DNA from: Trichomonas vaginalis G3 | Lineage: Eukaryota > Parabasalia > Trichomonadida > Trichomonadidae | Reading direction: 5' to 3' | DNA: 64,000 nt | Assembly (NCBI RefSeq): GCF_026262505.1 | Contig: NC_067205.1 | Coordinates: forward strand, 13,206,001 to 13,270,000 | Shown here: positions 41,620 through 51,521 of the stretch, piece after piece | Position numbering within the stretch: the stretch's first letter is position 1 | Layout of the letters: every line of letters starts with the position of its first letter | The notes under the pieces: model-generated | What the model was told of the DNA's origin: nothing | The model's input: only the letters and a program-made list of their open reading frames with translations | Database searches by the model: none | Made by a program: the position numbers and the translations under genes

Positions 41620-42705
41620 ATGAGCTTGAAAGAAGTATTCGAACAACATCCATGGAGGTCATTTAAGAAATTCAATGAAGCTGCAAAGAGTTGGGGATTT
41701 ACTAACAGAGCTGAAGTGAAAAGGTTCTTTGACAAAAATGTTGTACATCAAACAAAAATAAACCCTTACGACTACTTTTTACCAATTTACTCCAACACTC
41801 CTGACGCATACCAATTTGACACTCTCATTCAAAGCAGAAAAGGAGGACATAAACCATTCCTCATCTTCATAAATGTTAACACTCGTAAAGCATATGCATA
41901 TCCAATGAAAAATAAAGGAACTCGTGAAGTGTTAAGAGTTTTACAAAAGTTTGTAGCAGAACATAACCCAAGTACTTTAACATCAGACCAAGACAGTGCA
42001 TACCTCAGCAATGAAATCACAGAATTTCTCATTAAGCATAACATAACTCACTACACTACTGAAGACCATAACCATAACATACTCGGCATCATAAACCGCT
42101 TCATAAGAACGCTCAGAGATTTAAATCAAGAGCGAGACTTTACCGAAGAAACAATGAAACATTTTCTCGAAGTATATAATTCCTCAACACATTCTACAAC
42201 AGGACATACACCAAATTCAATGACACAACAACAAGAAGAAAAGTATATACAAAAGAAACGAAGCCAAACACAAAATATCAGAAATTCAACACAATTTACC
42301 CTCATTCCTGGTACAAAAGTTCGTGTAGTTCTTGACGACAAACCGTTGACAAAGAAACGTTTAAGGTTAAGTAGAAACTATTATATCGTAGACTCTACAC
42401 AAGGTAATGGATATCTTATAAAAGCTGCTGACGACTCCATAGCATTTTACCCTCGACATAAGTTAGTTGAAAGTAGTAATGGCAAACTTGCTGAAACCAT
42501 TGACGAAGCAAAGCGAGGAGTGGTTATTGAAATACTTGGCTACAACATAAACGATGACACTTATAAAGTAAGATATGAAGGAGGTGTTGAAGATGTTATA
42601 CCATCTAAGAACTTGAGAGAGTCAAAGCCAACACATCTGGGACCATTAGAGCGGGAGTACTGGAAAGACAAAAATATGCCAGAAAGAATAAGAAAATTCT
42701 TCTAA
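41620..42705 (+). CDS. Maverick integrase (retroviral-type, RNase H fold)
   Basis: 361 residues. The catalytic core runs from about residue 60 to 210. The first Asp is D67 (YQFDTL) and the second D123 (TSDQDS). The third position, 36 residues on, reads N159 in LGIINRFIRTLRDL rather than Glu. After the core comes a basic C-terminal region and a small beta-barrel-like module (VVIEILGYNINDDTYKVRYE) resembling a chromodomain or SH3 fold, often found in Polinton integrases. The enzyme would process the TIR ends and make the 6-bp staggered cut. The frame is intact and begins 19 bp after the fibre gene ends. Whether N159 kills the activity cannot be judged here. Confidence 0.85.
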   Translation: MSLKEVFEQHPWRSFKKFNEAAKSWGFTNRAEVKRFFDKNVVHQTKINPYDYFLPIYSNTPDAYQFDTLIQSRKGGHKPFLIFINVNTRKAYAYPMKNKGTREVLRVLQKFVAEHNPSTLTSDQDSAYLSNEITEFLIKHNITHYTTEDHNHNILGIINRFIRTLRDLNQERDFTEETMKHFLEVYNSSTHSTTGHTPNSMTQQQEEKYIQKKRSQTQNIRNSTQFTLIPGTKVRVVLDDKPLTKKRLRLSRNYYIVDSTQGNGYLIKAADDSIAFYPRHKLVESSNGKLAETIDEAKRGVVIEILGYNINDDTYKVRYEGGVEDVIPSKNLRESKPTHLGPLEREYWKDKNMPERIRKFF

Positions 42706-42942
42706 ACTTTTTCATTAGATGTAAATCAGACATGAATGAGAACAGTCATGATATCATTAATGGTTTTATATTTACACCAAAAAATAATGTTTATGTTAGA
42801 ATGTTAGATCTAACACGTTTTCTAACCACTTTTCTAACATGGTCTAAAACTCTCGAAAATCATGAATTTTTGACATTTCCTTATGAAAGAAAAATAACGC
42901 TAATTTTTTTCTAAGAAAAATTTTTATCTTGTATGTAAAGAT
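42706..42942. promoter_or_regulatory. Spacer with GTTAGATCTAAC palindrome
   Basis: Contains GTTAGATCTAAC at 42803-42814 inside a longer TAGAATGTTAGATC/GATCTAACA context, and T-rich sequence with an Initiator-like start upstream of 42943. The same palindrome occurs in both TIRs and four times after the next gene. Confidence 0.45.
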
Positions 42943-43882
42943 ATGATTTCAACAATCGGCACAACAACAATTCAAAACTACAGCACCAAACTCGTTAGTC
43001 ATGAATCCAACATCTATGTTAGTAGAGATGAAAAGCTTCATTCCTTCTTCATATACTTTCGAAACAAAAATCCAGAAGATAAAGCAAGAACTTTTAACAA
43101 GTAATTTAGACTGTAGTGCGAAAGATGAAACAAATGAACAGTATCTTTATGAAATGCAGGACATTATTGACCATTTACCCAAATTGCCTGAAATCCAACA
43201 ACAAAAACTAACTATTCCTGAATTCGACGAAATTGAAGTCAAAACAACTGACTCAGTAGAAATAAAGAAGTTCATACGTAAAGTAAATTATGAATTCCTT
43301 GGTTTTCATTGCAACCATAAAGTTATGGACAAAGATTGCGACATGGTTTATAAGAATGTTTCTGACATATATAAATCTGAAGAATTTAAGACCTACGATA
43401 ACTTTGTTTCATTAGTTGCTGAATGTGTTTGGGAAATAAGAGATAAAGATAGTAGAGGTAAGGTATGGAACGAACAAATAAGACCCGCTATGTTCGAGAT
43501 GAAGAAAACCATTGACGCCTTAGTTGTTTTAGCAGGTAAGGTTTCAGAATATAACGCAAAAATGAATCCGCAATGTTCAAAATGTAAAGCAGCAATGAGG
43601 AAATATAACTACTCCGTCAAAGAGATAGAACGTATGCGAAACGACTATGCAGATTTAAAGAAAGAAGTAGAAAAACCAGCAGAAGATAAAATGAACATGT
43701 TAGAATTTCTGAACAAAAACTATCCAACCGCTAACGATTTCCTTCTTTCAGATGTCAAGAAGAAGTATAAAGAAACTTTCGGCATTGTTAAAACATTCGA
43801 TATACTAAAAGAAGAAATAGAAGCTACAAAACTGTTTAAAGTCATGAACCATCGCAACATATACCATGTAAAACGCTTGTAA
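42943..43882 (+). pseudogene. Coiled, Cys-containing Maverick protein; start in a different frame
   Basis: A 53-codon frame beginning at ATG 42943 (MISTIGTTTIQNYSTKL) encodes a well-composed N-terminus. The long frame 43001-43882 takes over near 43090, implying a frameshift. The body is helical and charged, with C-x2-C in NPQCSKCKAAM and a likely coiled coil around residues 200-235. The C-terminal 60 residues (NKNYPTANDFLLSDVKKKY) look like a winged-helix or other small DNA-binding fold. It may be related to poxvirus/phage-type Bro or KilA proteins, whose members flank it, but this is not established. Confidence 0.5.
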
Positions 43883-43889
43883 ATAGTTA

Positions 43890-44290
43890 TGTTAGAAAAC
43901 ATGTTAGAAAACATGTTAGATCTAACATTCTAACATAAACATTATTTTTGCTGAATTCCGTATGAAATTTCATGAGTTTTGTATGTTTTAGACCATGTTA
44001 GAAAACATGTTAGAAAACATGTTAGATCTAACATTCTAACATAAACATTATTTTTATTGAATTCAGCAACAAAATTCTGAGTAAAATAATTTTTAGGGCA
44101 TGTTAGAAAACATGTTAGAAAACATGTTAGATCTAACATTCTAACATAAACATTATTTTTGCTGAATTCCGTATGAAATTTCATGAGTTTTGTATGTTTT
44201 AGACCATGTTAGAAAACATGTTAGAAAACAGGTTAGATCTAACATTCTAACATAAACATTATTTTTGCTGAATTCCGTATGAAATTTCAT
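43890..44290 (+). repeat. Four tandem repeats of about 106 bp with a BglII palindrome
   Basis: Copies of GTTAGATCTAAC start at 43915, 44021, 44126 and 44232, each preceded by ATGTTAGAAAACATGTTAG runs and followed by a TTCTAACATAAACATTATTTTT stretch and GAATTCCGTATGAAATTTC. The blocks contain nested inverted repeats (CATGTTAGA/TCTAACATG-like). No coding sequence. This could be a regulatory or replication-related block, as the palindrome also marks the TIRs. Confidence 0.7.
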
Positions 44291-44365
44291 GAATTTCCTT
44301 AAGACAGAAAAAATAAAGTTAGTTTTTTATAAAATATTTTTTTTATTTTGTATGTAAGAACAGAA

Positions 44366-44975
44366 ATGACAAACATTGAGTTTGAAACAGTTAGAAAGAT
44401 AGACAATGACACCAAAGTGGTTAGAATAGGTGATTTAAACGTAAGATACTCAAAGAAATACAACAAATATTCTTTGTCAGACATTATATCTCCATCTGGA
44501 AAGAAAACACACGACTGGGTTAGAAATGCTTCAACTCAGAAAATTTTGACAAGAAATCCTGAGCTTATGATATCGGTAAGATTCTATGGAACTACAGCAT
44601 ATCTCATCGACAAAAGTCTTATACCAATAGTTTTGTTATGGTTAGACCCAGTTGTTGGATATAACTTCATAACATATGGTTCATTCGATACGGAACGTTG
44701 CAGTGAAGGCTTACTTTACATCGTTCAGAAACCGAAGGACTTCAATACAAAAAGATATAAGATAGGAAGAACATATAATATAACTCAAAGATATGACAGT
44801 ACAGTCATAGAGTCAAGGTTGTGTTTGCTAATGATATGAGAGCTGCAGAAACAGAACTACTTGAAAGTTTGAGAAAATGTATGGTGCTCCCATAAAAGGT
44901 AAAGAAACGTTTGAAGTAGATGAGATAGATAAAGCTATAAAATTATTTGACGAAGTTGCTGAAAAATACATGTAA
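44366..44975 (+). pseudogene. KilA-N/Bro-type protein with a T5orf172 (GIY-YIG-like) domain, frameshifted
   Basis: From ATG 44366 (MTNIEFETVRK) the frame gives a KilA-N-like DNA-binding domain (about 1-105). The start of a T5orf172 domain follows: GLLYIVQKPKDF...YKIGRT, the GIY-YIG-like signature seen in MSV199/Bro proteins of large DNA viruses. Near 44818 the coding signal moves to another frame (FANDMRAAETELLESLRK) and near 44878 to a third, ending at the TAA at 44973-44975. Two frameshifts make it a pseudogene. The family is common in viruses of eukaryotes and phages, and its role is thought to be DNA binding or modification. Confidence 0.65.
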
Positions 44976-45065
44976 AGCGTTTATTTTTGGTCTTTTGTGA
45001 AAGATAGAAAAAATAAAGTTAGTTTTATTTTTTTTTATTTTTTTATCCGGAATATAAAGACAGAT

Positions 45066-45446
45066 ATGTCAACAACAGAGAACACAACAACAGTTATAGT
45101 CCATGAAGCTATAAATGAAGAATACGAGTACATACAGTTTAACAAACAACTCCGTCTCATTCGTTCGGTCAAAGACGATATGTACCAAATGCAAAGTATT
45201 TTGAACGCTCTTCATTCTACAAAGCAAGCATATCATTGGTTTGAAAACCAACAGACAAAAGAACTTTTAGAAGAATTTCCTCATATGTTTGCTACCCTCG
45301 GAAAACCGAGGGAAGAGATTCCATTCGAAAATCGCAAGAATTTGGCTCCTTGTTTGAAAGGATATTATGTTCATAGACTTTTAGTAAATGCCGTAGCAAT
45401 GTGGGCTTCACCTCGTTATGCTTGTTATATTTTCATGACATTTTGA
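45066..45446 (+). pseudogene. KilA-N-domain protein truncated by the 121-bp repeat
   Basis: Starting at ATG 45066 (MSTTENTTTVIV), it encodes 126 residues. The region HWFENQQTKELLEEF... to YYVHRLLVNAVAMWASPRYA is the conserved core of KilA-N. It ends abruptly where the tandem repeat begins at 45434; the last residues CYIFMTF are repeat-derived, so the rest of the gene is missing. A single mini-hairpin (CCCTCGG-AAAA-CCGAGGG, 45297-45313 approximately) sits in the coding sequence. KilA-N proteins bind DNA in phages and large viruses. Confidence 0.65.
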
Positions 45447-45870
45447 CAACAGTTCAGGAGGAAGGTAGTTATGAATTATTTTTGAAGAACTGAAGGTGCT
45501 ACCATGTTACCATGTTGACAACATGACATTTTGACAACAGTTCAGGAGGAAGGTAGTTATGAATTATTTTTGAAGAACTGAAGGTGCTACCATGTTACCA
45601 TGTGCTACCAGGTCATTTAACTTCTCTGAAAAAATGAGACAACATGACATTTTGACAACAGTTCAGGAGGAAGGTAGTTATGAATTATTTTTGAAGAACT
45701 GAAGGTGCTACCATGTTACCATGTTGACAACATGACATTTTGACAACAGTTCAGGAGGAAGGTAGTTATGAATTATTTTTGAAGAACTGAAGGTGCTACC
45801 ATGTTACCATGTGCTACCAGGTCATTTAACTTCTCTGAAAAAGTGTGACAACATGACATTTTGACAACAC
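45434..45870 (+). repeat. Left block of 88/121-bp tandem repeats
   Basis: The repeat start CATGACATTTTGACAAC occurs at 45434, 45522, 45643, 45731 and 45852. Spacings are 88, 121, 88 and 121, so a 209-bp higher-order unit is present twice. The short form lacks the GCTACCAGGTCATTTAACTT segment. The same repeat returns inverted at 48319-48770. Confidence 0.85.
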
Positions 45871-45922
45871 AGCAGGATTAATGCAAAAATAAATTCCAAT
45901 CATACTTTATAAAGCTAGACCT

Positions 45923-48250
45923 TCAGGTCTCGCCGCTTAGCGGCTCATTTACAGGTATTTCATCATCAGTAAATGATTCCTCATTATCGTTTGGTTCAAC
46001 CTGTTTATATAATCCTTTCATTTCTTCTTTCAAAACATAATACCATGTTTGTTTACCGTCTATTCTTCTATGTTTCCTATCACATTTATCCTTAATACTC
46101 ATTTGAAAGTTTTTGTCTTTCATGTCTGATGGTTTGCAGAATAGAGCATTTTCACACGTCATACCTGCACACAATTCATCATAATGTGTATTTATCCATA
46201 CATCTAAAGGATTTGATGATAATTCAATTAAATCTTGTTTGGCTTCAGTCATCGGAATGATTCGTACATTAAATGATGAAAGGTCATATTGCATAAAATA
46301 CGTCAGTAAATTATCATAAAATTCCTTAGTGCATGAATCCATTAAATTCTTGAAGTAATCAAATTGACCCTTGAATTTACCATTAACTCTTAAAACTACG
46401 TATCTTCTGTCTCCAACTTCAATTTTGACAGGGTAGACGTTGTTAGTTACGAAAATGAAGTTTGCAACATTCTGAGCAGTTCTTCTGGGTTGATTCTTTT
46501 CATTAATTCTTATCTCATTATCCGTAATAATTGATTTCAAAGCGTTGAAGTTTGCGAGTCTGTCTTCACCCACATTCTTGAGTTCATTAAGTACAAGAAA
46601 CATTTTATTTTCAACTACTGAATTGAAATTACCCGTTAGCTCACTTATTTCGGTAATGTTTTTACATGAATAACCAGCGAGAAGTTCAGAAATAATGTCT
46701 GTAAATCTGTTTTTACCTGTTCCCTGAAGTCCTTTCAAAATAATTGCTGTTTCATTCTTGATTCCGGGATGTTGAATCATTGATGCAATCCAGCCGAGAA
46801 GGTATTTATACACTTCATCGTTATTATCACAAATGGCTTCTTTAATGAAATTCATAAACATCTCAATTTTTGAGTAATCTGGTTTTTCGAGAACGTTGTA
46901 TTTATAACCTTGAAACGTTGAGAAAACATCTGGGGAATCAGATTTAAAGCAAACACCCTTAACGGTTAATGAAGACAATTGATTTAGTAGTACATCCCAT
47001 GCTGTTATGGTTTTACCTTCTTCTTTAAATAATTTAATCATTTTGAGTGACTCTTTCATGTTTGACTGAAGAACAAATGATATTTGATTCATTTTGTCGT
47101 GGATATTATAGTCCTTTTGAATGAAATATTTATTTCCACAATCTACAAAACGGATTACACGTGATAAATCCTCAATTACTTCAGAACTGTTTTTATACTG
47201 ATGATTTTCAGCCTTGCGTCTAATATCTGTTATCAAAAACGAGTCATCAAGTTTGATATCAAATGTTATTTTTGGCTTACGTAATAAAGGTAAAACATAT
47301 TCATCATAATATTCCTTTTGATATAGTTTTAGAATCTTCACTAAAACAAATGGAGAAGTCATTAAATGTGCATATCTACTACGTGCTTTTTCAAAATTAC
47401 TTTTAGCATTTTCAGTTAAACTGCAGAAGTTATAAACGTTATCGTAGGCTTCATTAATTAAATGATTAGGTAACGAATTAATTGCTTGAAACAGTGTGAA
47501 CAATGTTATTTCTTTTTCTAAATTCATGTTTCCACCGTCATTATGTACTTCAAAATCACAGATGCCATCAACTATGCTCTGAGCTAGTTTATCGTCAATG
47601 TTTACATCTTTGTTTTCATTCATGATAGTCTTTATTTCTTCATTCTTCTGTTCAACTCTTACCTTAATATTCAAATCATTTAATATATCATTCACTGTTC
47701 TAGTTAATGTTGAATCATAACTTCCACGAATGAATGAGTATGTATTGATTGGTTCTGTTGCATTCTTGCGAACTCTTGAATCAGCCATAACCACTAAAGA
47801 ACGCTTTGAATCATCCATAGAAGTCATGATATCAATATCATAATCATTGCAGGAATAACATTTAATCATTCTGTTCGAAACTGCATAGAAGAAATTAGTG
47901 TTGCAATAAATGTGAAGACCTCCTGAAGCGGTTTTAACGATAACATCTTTATCCGAAAGTTTTGATAAAATGTCTTTTCTAACTGTTTCTTTAAGTTCAT
48001 CATTGTACGATTTATTGATATCAACATCTATAATCGTTAAATTTGATATTTTATTTACTAATAAAGCCATACCAGTTTTCCTTCCTCTTCCTCCATCATG
48101 TTTGAGGTAGTTATGTAAATCAATCCTGTTTTCACCAATTCTTTCGTTGAGGGTTTTAGTTTCTGCCACAACTAATTCCTCAGCTAATGAATCAATAACT
48201 TTTTCATCAGAAACGATATAGTTGTTGCTGTTGTTGTTTGTTGCTGTCAT
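45923..48250 (-). CDS. Primase/superfamily-3 helicase (PrimPol-D5-like) replication protein
   Basis: 775 residues, intact. The N-terminal domain carries archaeo-eukaryotic primase motifs: IIDVD (73-77) and KTASGGLHIY (106-115), as in Prim-Pol proteins. The helicase domain has Walker A GLQGTGKN (about 505-512), Walker B FLVLNELKN (about 548-556) and motif C FVTNN (about 598-602), the superfamily 3 set found in pox D5, virophages and plasmids. Such proteins prime and unwind DNA for element replication. It stands where a polymerase B might be expected in a Maverick. The gene lies between inverted 121-bp repeats. A double mini-hairpin (45917-45944) overlaps its last codons, which read EPLSGET. 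Confidence 0.85.
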   Translation of the reverse strand: MTATNNNSNNYIVSDEKVIDSLAEELVVAETKTLNERIGENRIDLHNYLKHDGGRGRKTGMALLVNKISNLTIIDVDINKSYNDELKETVRKDILSKLSDKDVIVKTASGGLHIYCNTNFFYAVSNRMIKCYSCNDYDIDIMTSMDDSKRSLVVMADSRVRKNATEPINTYSFIRGSYDSTLTRTVNDILNDLNIKVRVEQKNEEIKTIMNENKDVNIDDKLAQSIVDGICDFEVHNDGGNMNLEKEITLFTLFQAINSLPNHLINEAYDNVYNFCSLTENAKSNFEKARSRYAHLMTSPFVLVKILKLYQKEYYDEYVLPLLRKPKITFDIKLDDSFLITDIRRKAENHQYKNSSEVIEDLSRVIRFVDCGNKYFIQKDYNIHDKMNQISFVLQSNMKESLKMIKLFKEEGKTITAWDVLLNQLSSLTVKGVCFKSDSPDVFSTFQGYKYNVLEKPDYSKIEMFMNFIKEAICDNNDEVYKYLLGWIASMIQHPGIKNETAIILKGLQGTGKNRFTDIISELLAGYSCKNITEISELTGNFNSVVENKMFLVLNELKNVGEDRLANFNALKSIITDNEIRINEKNQPRRTAQNVANFIFVTNNVYPVKIEVGDRRYVVLRVNGKFKGQFDYFKNLMDSCTKEFYDNLLTYFMQYDLSSFNVRIIPMTEAKQDLIELSSNPLDVWINTHYDELCAGMTCENALFCKPSDMKDKNFQMSIKDKCDRKHRRIDGKQTWYYVLKEEMKGLYKQVEPNDNEESFTDDEIPVNEPLSGET

Positions 48251-48318
48251 TTATATAGGAATAAAAAAATAAAAATAATTTTAAAACTAACTTTATTTTT
48301 GGGCTGCATCATATTTCC

Positions 48319-48770
48319 TGAACTGTTGTCAAAATGTCATGTTGTCACACTTTTTCAGAGAAGTTAAATGACCTGGTAGCACATGGTAACATGGTAGCAC
48401 CTTCGGTTATTCAAAAATAATTCATAACTACCTTCCTCCTGTGTTGTTGTCAAAATGTCATGTTGTCACACTTTTTCAGAGAAGTTAAATGACCTGGTAG
48501 CACATGGTAACATGGTAGCACCTTCAGTTCTTCAAAAATAATTCATAACTACCTTCCTCCTGAACTGTTGTCAAAATGTCATGTTGTCACACTTTTTCAG
48601 AGAAGTTAAATGACCTGGTAGCACATGGTAACATGGTAGCACCTTCAGTTCTTCAAAAATAATTCATAACTACCTTCCTCCTGAACTGTTGTCAAAATGT
48701 CATGTTGTCACACTTTTTCAGAGAAGTTAAATGACCTGGTAGCACATGGTAACATGGTAGCACCTTCAGT
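48319..48770 (-). repeat. Right block of 121-bp tandem repeats, inverted relative to the left block
   Basis: Repeats start at 48319, 48440, 48561 and 48682 with an exact 121-bp period, about 3.7 copies. The second copy differs slightly (GTGTTGTTGTC, and in the first GGTTATTC). The block ends inside the 3' part of a gene on the minus strand. Confidence 0.85.
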
Positions 48771-49128
48771 TGTGCAAGAAACTCACGTAAAGGCTGTAAA
48801 GTTTGTACTTCAATGTTGAACTTTTTCTCGAACATCTCATTAAATGAAATCATACATTGCAACAATGTTGTATCGTCTTTAAAGTATTTGTATATGTGAA
48901 TGTTTTGGGCGCTTAAAGACTGTTCGTCATTTTCTATCTCGACTTGAAGTATAAAGTCAACCTTTCTGAAAGCACGTGTTATATACATATTTGTTATGCC
49001 AATGTACTTCTCTTCATTTATGTTCACAATCCAGTCTGTTGGAAACTTAAACGTTACTCTGTTCCCTTTATTTTGACGTCAGGGTTTTCACTACTGAACG
49101 CAACAGTTAAAGGTATTTGTCTATACAT
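48771..49128 (-). pseudogene. Truncated capsid-associated-type protein
   Basis: Starts at ATG 49128 (MYRQIPLTVAFSS) and shifts frame near 49072 (about 20 codons in). It then runs through VNINEEKYIGITNMY and a beta-rich region to LREFLAQ, where it enters the 121-bp repeat at 48770 and loses its 3' end; the final residues are repeat-derived. The N-terminal pattern of alternating strands recalls the penton-like proteins of this element. Both this gene and the KilA-N gene on the far side are cut by the repeat, which marks the helicase segment as inserted or rearranged. Confidence 0.5.
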
Positions 49129-49152
49129 TTAATTCGGATAAAAATAAACCAT

Positions 49153-49411
49153 TTACTCTTTCTTTGCTTTTGCTTCTTTAGCTTTTGCTTCAGCTTCTTC
49201 TCTAGCTTTCTTCGCCAGTAGTCTTGGGTTCTTTTGTCTTCCAGCAGCTAATGCAGCAAGTTGTTTTTCACTAAGTTTTCTCTTTGGTCTCTCTGGCTTT
49301 TGTTCTGGTTTTTGTTCCTTCAGTTCGGATAAAATTTGCTCACGAATTTCTTTCTTCAATGCTTCAACATCTATGACCCTGGGTCTTGTCCGTAGGACTT
49401 GTCTGAGTCAT
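49153..49411 (-). pseudogene. Small basic Lys/Ala-rich protein, 5' frame broken at a double mini-hairpin
   Basis: The readable part (about 75 codons) is Lys/Arg/Ala/Glu-rich, with PERPKRKLSEKQLAALAAGR and an EEAEAKAKEAKAKKE tail. It resembles the small basic, DNA-condensing proteins of Maverick-like elements. The only ATG in a good position (49411, MTQTS) is in a different frame from the body. The switch falls exactly on the GC-rich double hairpin GACCC-T-GGGTC/GTCC-GTA-GGAC (49375-49398). A TTG at 49359 is not a credible start. Confidence 0.55.
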
Positions 49412-49456
49412 TTGACTGCAGATAAAAAACAAAATTAAAACTTTAACCGATGTAAA

Positions 49457-49890
49457 ATGAGCTTGTCAAAATCAGAGCGAGAGTCTATTATATTAAATGA
49501 CGCAAGAGGAATACAACATCCTTTCTATTATGTAAGTCAGAGTAAAGATGGTAAAATATACGTAAGAAAAAGAAAGGTTCCATTAGCGAATGCAGAGAGT
49601 GACAACATTAAGGTGCATGGCAAGGGCGAAGCCACGAAGCCCATATAAAACCTTCTGTTCAAACTGAAAAGTCAATAGAACAAGAAGAAAAGAAGCCAGA
49701 TGTTCTTTCAATAACGAACCAAGAGCTTATTGCAAAGTTCGTGAATTTCATTGAAAAACAAACCGAGTCAAAGAACCCTGACCCACCAGTGAAAGAAGTT
49801 GAGACAAAAGAGAATGTACAGTTCATTGAAAATGTCAAGAAACAACTTCCACCACGAATGCCAAGAAGAAGAGTGAGAATAATGAAGTAA
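49457..49890 (+). pseudogene. Small Maverick protein split by a GC-rich insert
   Basis: ATG 49457 starts MSLSKSERESIIL; residues 20-45 contain HPFYYVSQSKDGKIYVRKRK. The frame is cut at about 49645 just after GGCAAGGGCGAAGCC (49618-49644), a sequence like the mini-hairpin in the TIRs. The coding signal goes on in a second frame from about 49648 to the TAA at 49888-49890, with Pro/Lys-rich sequence ending PRMPRRRVRIMK. The first half is similar to the protein at 52028-52264 (FYV...DG...RK.K.PL), so the two look like paralogues. Confidence 0.6.
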
Positions 49891-49917
49891 ATAGATATTT
49901 TTATCCGAAGTAAATAC

Positions 49918-51491
49918 ATGCAGAACGAACAGTTAAACGAATTTACTCCAGCAGAGCATATTCATCAGATTCGCTCATATTTCGATATCATAGACAATGC
50001 AGTTCAAATTGGTGACACTAATAGAAAATATTCTGACGCAAAGATTCCATCACAACCTGGAACTGCTAAAGATAACACATGGGTAAATTCAATCTCTCAC
50101 CTCTGGTGAAAATATGTTGGACCTTTACAATACATTCATTACGTATAAAATGGAAGGTCAATTTATTGCAGATAAAGAAATTGGTTCAGGTTCCAATAAA
50201 ACAACCCACCAGGATTTTGGATTGGTTTCGATGACGCTTTCTATGCAGTTGCTGGATATCAAATCCTTGCAAATGGTCGTATCGTATATTCTCAAGACAA
50301 CGCAAGAGAAGAAGCATATATAACTTCAAACTCACAAACTACCGAACAAATAAAAGAAAGTAGATGTTTTTTCTCAAAGACTCGACATGAAGATGTATGG
50401 AGTCATTCGGGAACATGCAGAACAGGACAAATTGTTAGTGGTCCAATTACAGCAGGAAAATCATTTGATTTTAAGCTTCGTTTAAGAATTCCTGTTAGAG
50501 ATTCCTTCCATTAGAAGCTATAAGATTTATTCCTGCATTTGCTGGTAACATTCAGCTTAAAGTAAAGTTCAGTAGCGACGCCTTACAATGCACATCTATA
50601 TCTGTAAATGATATCATTGCTTTCAATCCAACTCTTAAAGTTGCATTTGCTTCAGATTCAAATCCACCGACAAATAAATTTGTTCCATGGAATGAACCAT
50701 TCACTATGATAACGAAGGCAGTAGAAGCTAGTGGAACAGTTACTATTACAACTGTAACCCAGCAACTATTTCGAACAAAAGATGGATTTTAATGAATGTT
50801 TCATTCATCAAAGTCATTCTCTTTAGACCTAACATTTATACAGAACTTGTAGAACATTATACAAACGAGGCTTTATGTTTTCCTGTTAAAGTTATGGATT
50901 GGATTCCTAGGGACGGTTCATTCTCAAAGAATACAGATAGTTCAAGTGCAACATTTACAGCAGCTTATACGCCTATTAATGTTAAAAAGTATTTGGGCAC
51001 TATTTAGAAAGAAAGACAACTATTATGTTAATTTTGAGAACCCTAAGTTTAAATATCTTCAGCTTTCCATGGGAGCTATGGAAATATGCCTGGCAGAACC
51101 TGAAAAATCATATGGACCTGTATTTTTATGAATGGTTGCGAACGCTTGCAATACAAACAATGATATGATAGGATTTAATGAAGATGTTATGAGGTCATTG
51201 GTGGATGATGGTAGTGTGGAACATAAATGGGATAGCTATGACAACACACATTTCTTATGTGGTTTTCCAACAGAAGTGGACTTTTGCTTCCAGCAAGGTC
51301 AAACATCTACTGCTCCAATAACATACAAATTGTCTGTTAAAGGACCTATTGAACTAGCAACTGAAAATGTACCAAAGCCACTTATTGGATTTATGAGGGA
51401 TTGTTGCTTTGCCATTCAGGTGCGTGCTAATGGAATCCCAATAATAAGATTAGATGACTATAACTTAGCTACGGACGACGGTGAGGAATAA
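49918..51491 (+). pseudogene. Probable major capsid protein gene, multiply broken
   Basis: The coding signal runs from ATG 49918 (MQNEQLNEFTPAEHI) to TAA at 51489-51491 over about 1.57 kb, passing through all three frames with at least four shifts and an internal stop near 50512. Length, gene position and beta-rich content fit the double-jelly-roll capsid protein of Mavericks. For example, the third piece holds an FWIGFDDAFYAVAGYQI strand pair of the kind found near the start of the first jelly roll. The terminal piece (51132-51491) is long and well preserved. A virion could not be built from this copy as it stands. The identification is by size and pattern, since capsid proteins are poorly conserved. 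Confidence 0.55.
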
Positions 51492-51521
51492 AGGATGAAC
51501 GTTTATTTTTAAAGCTTATAA

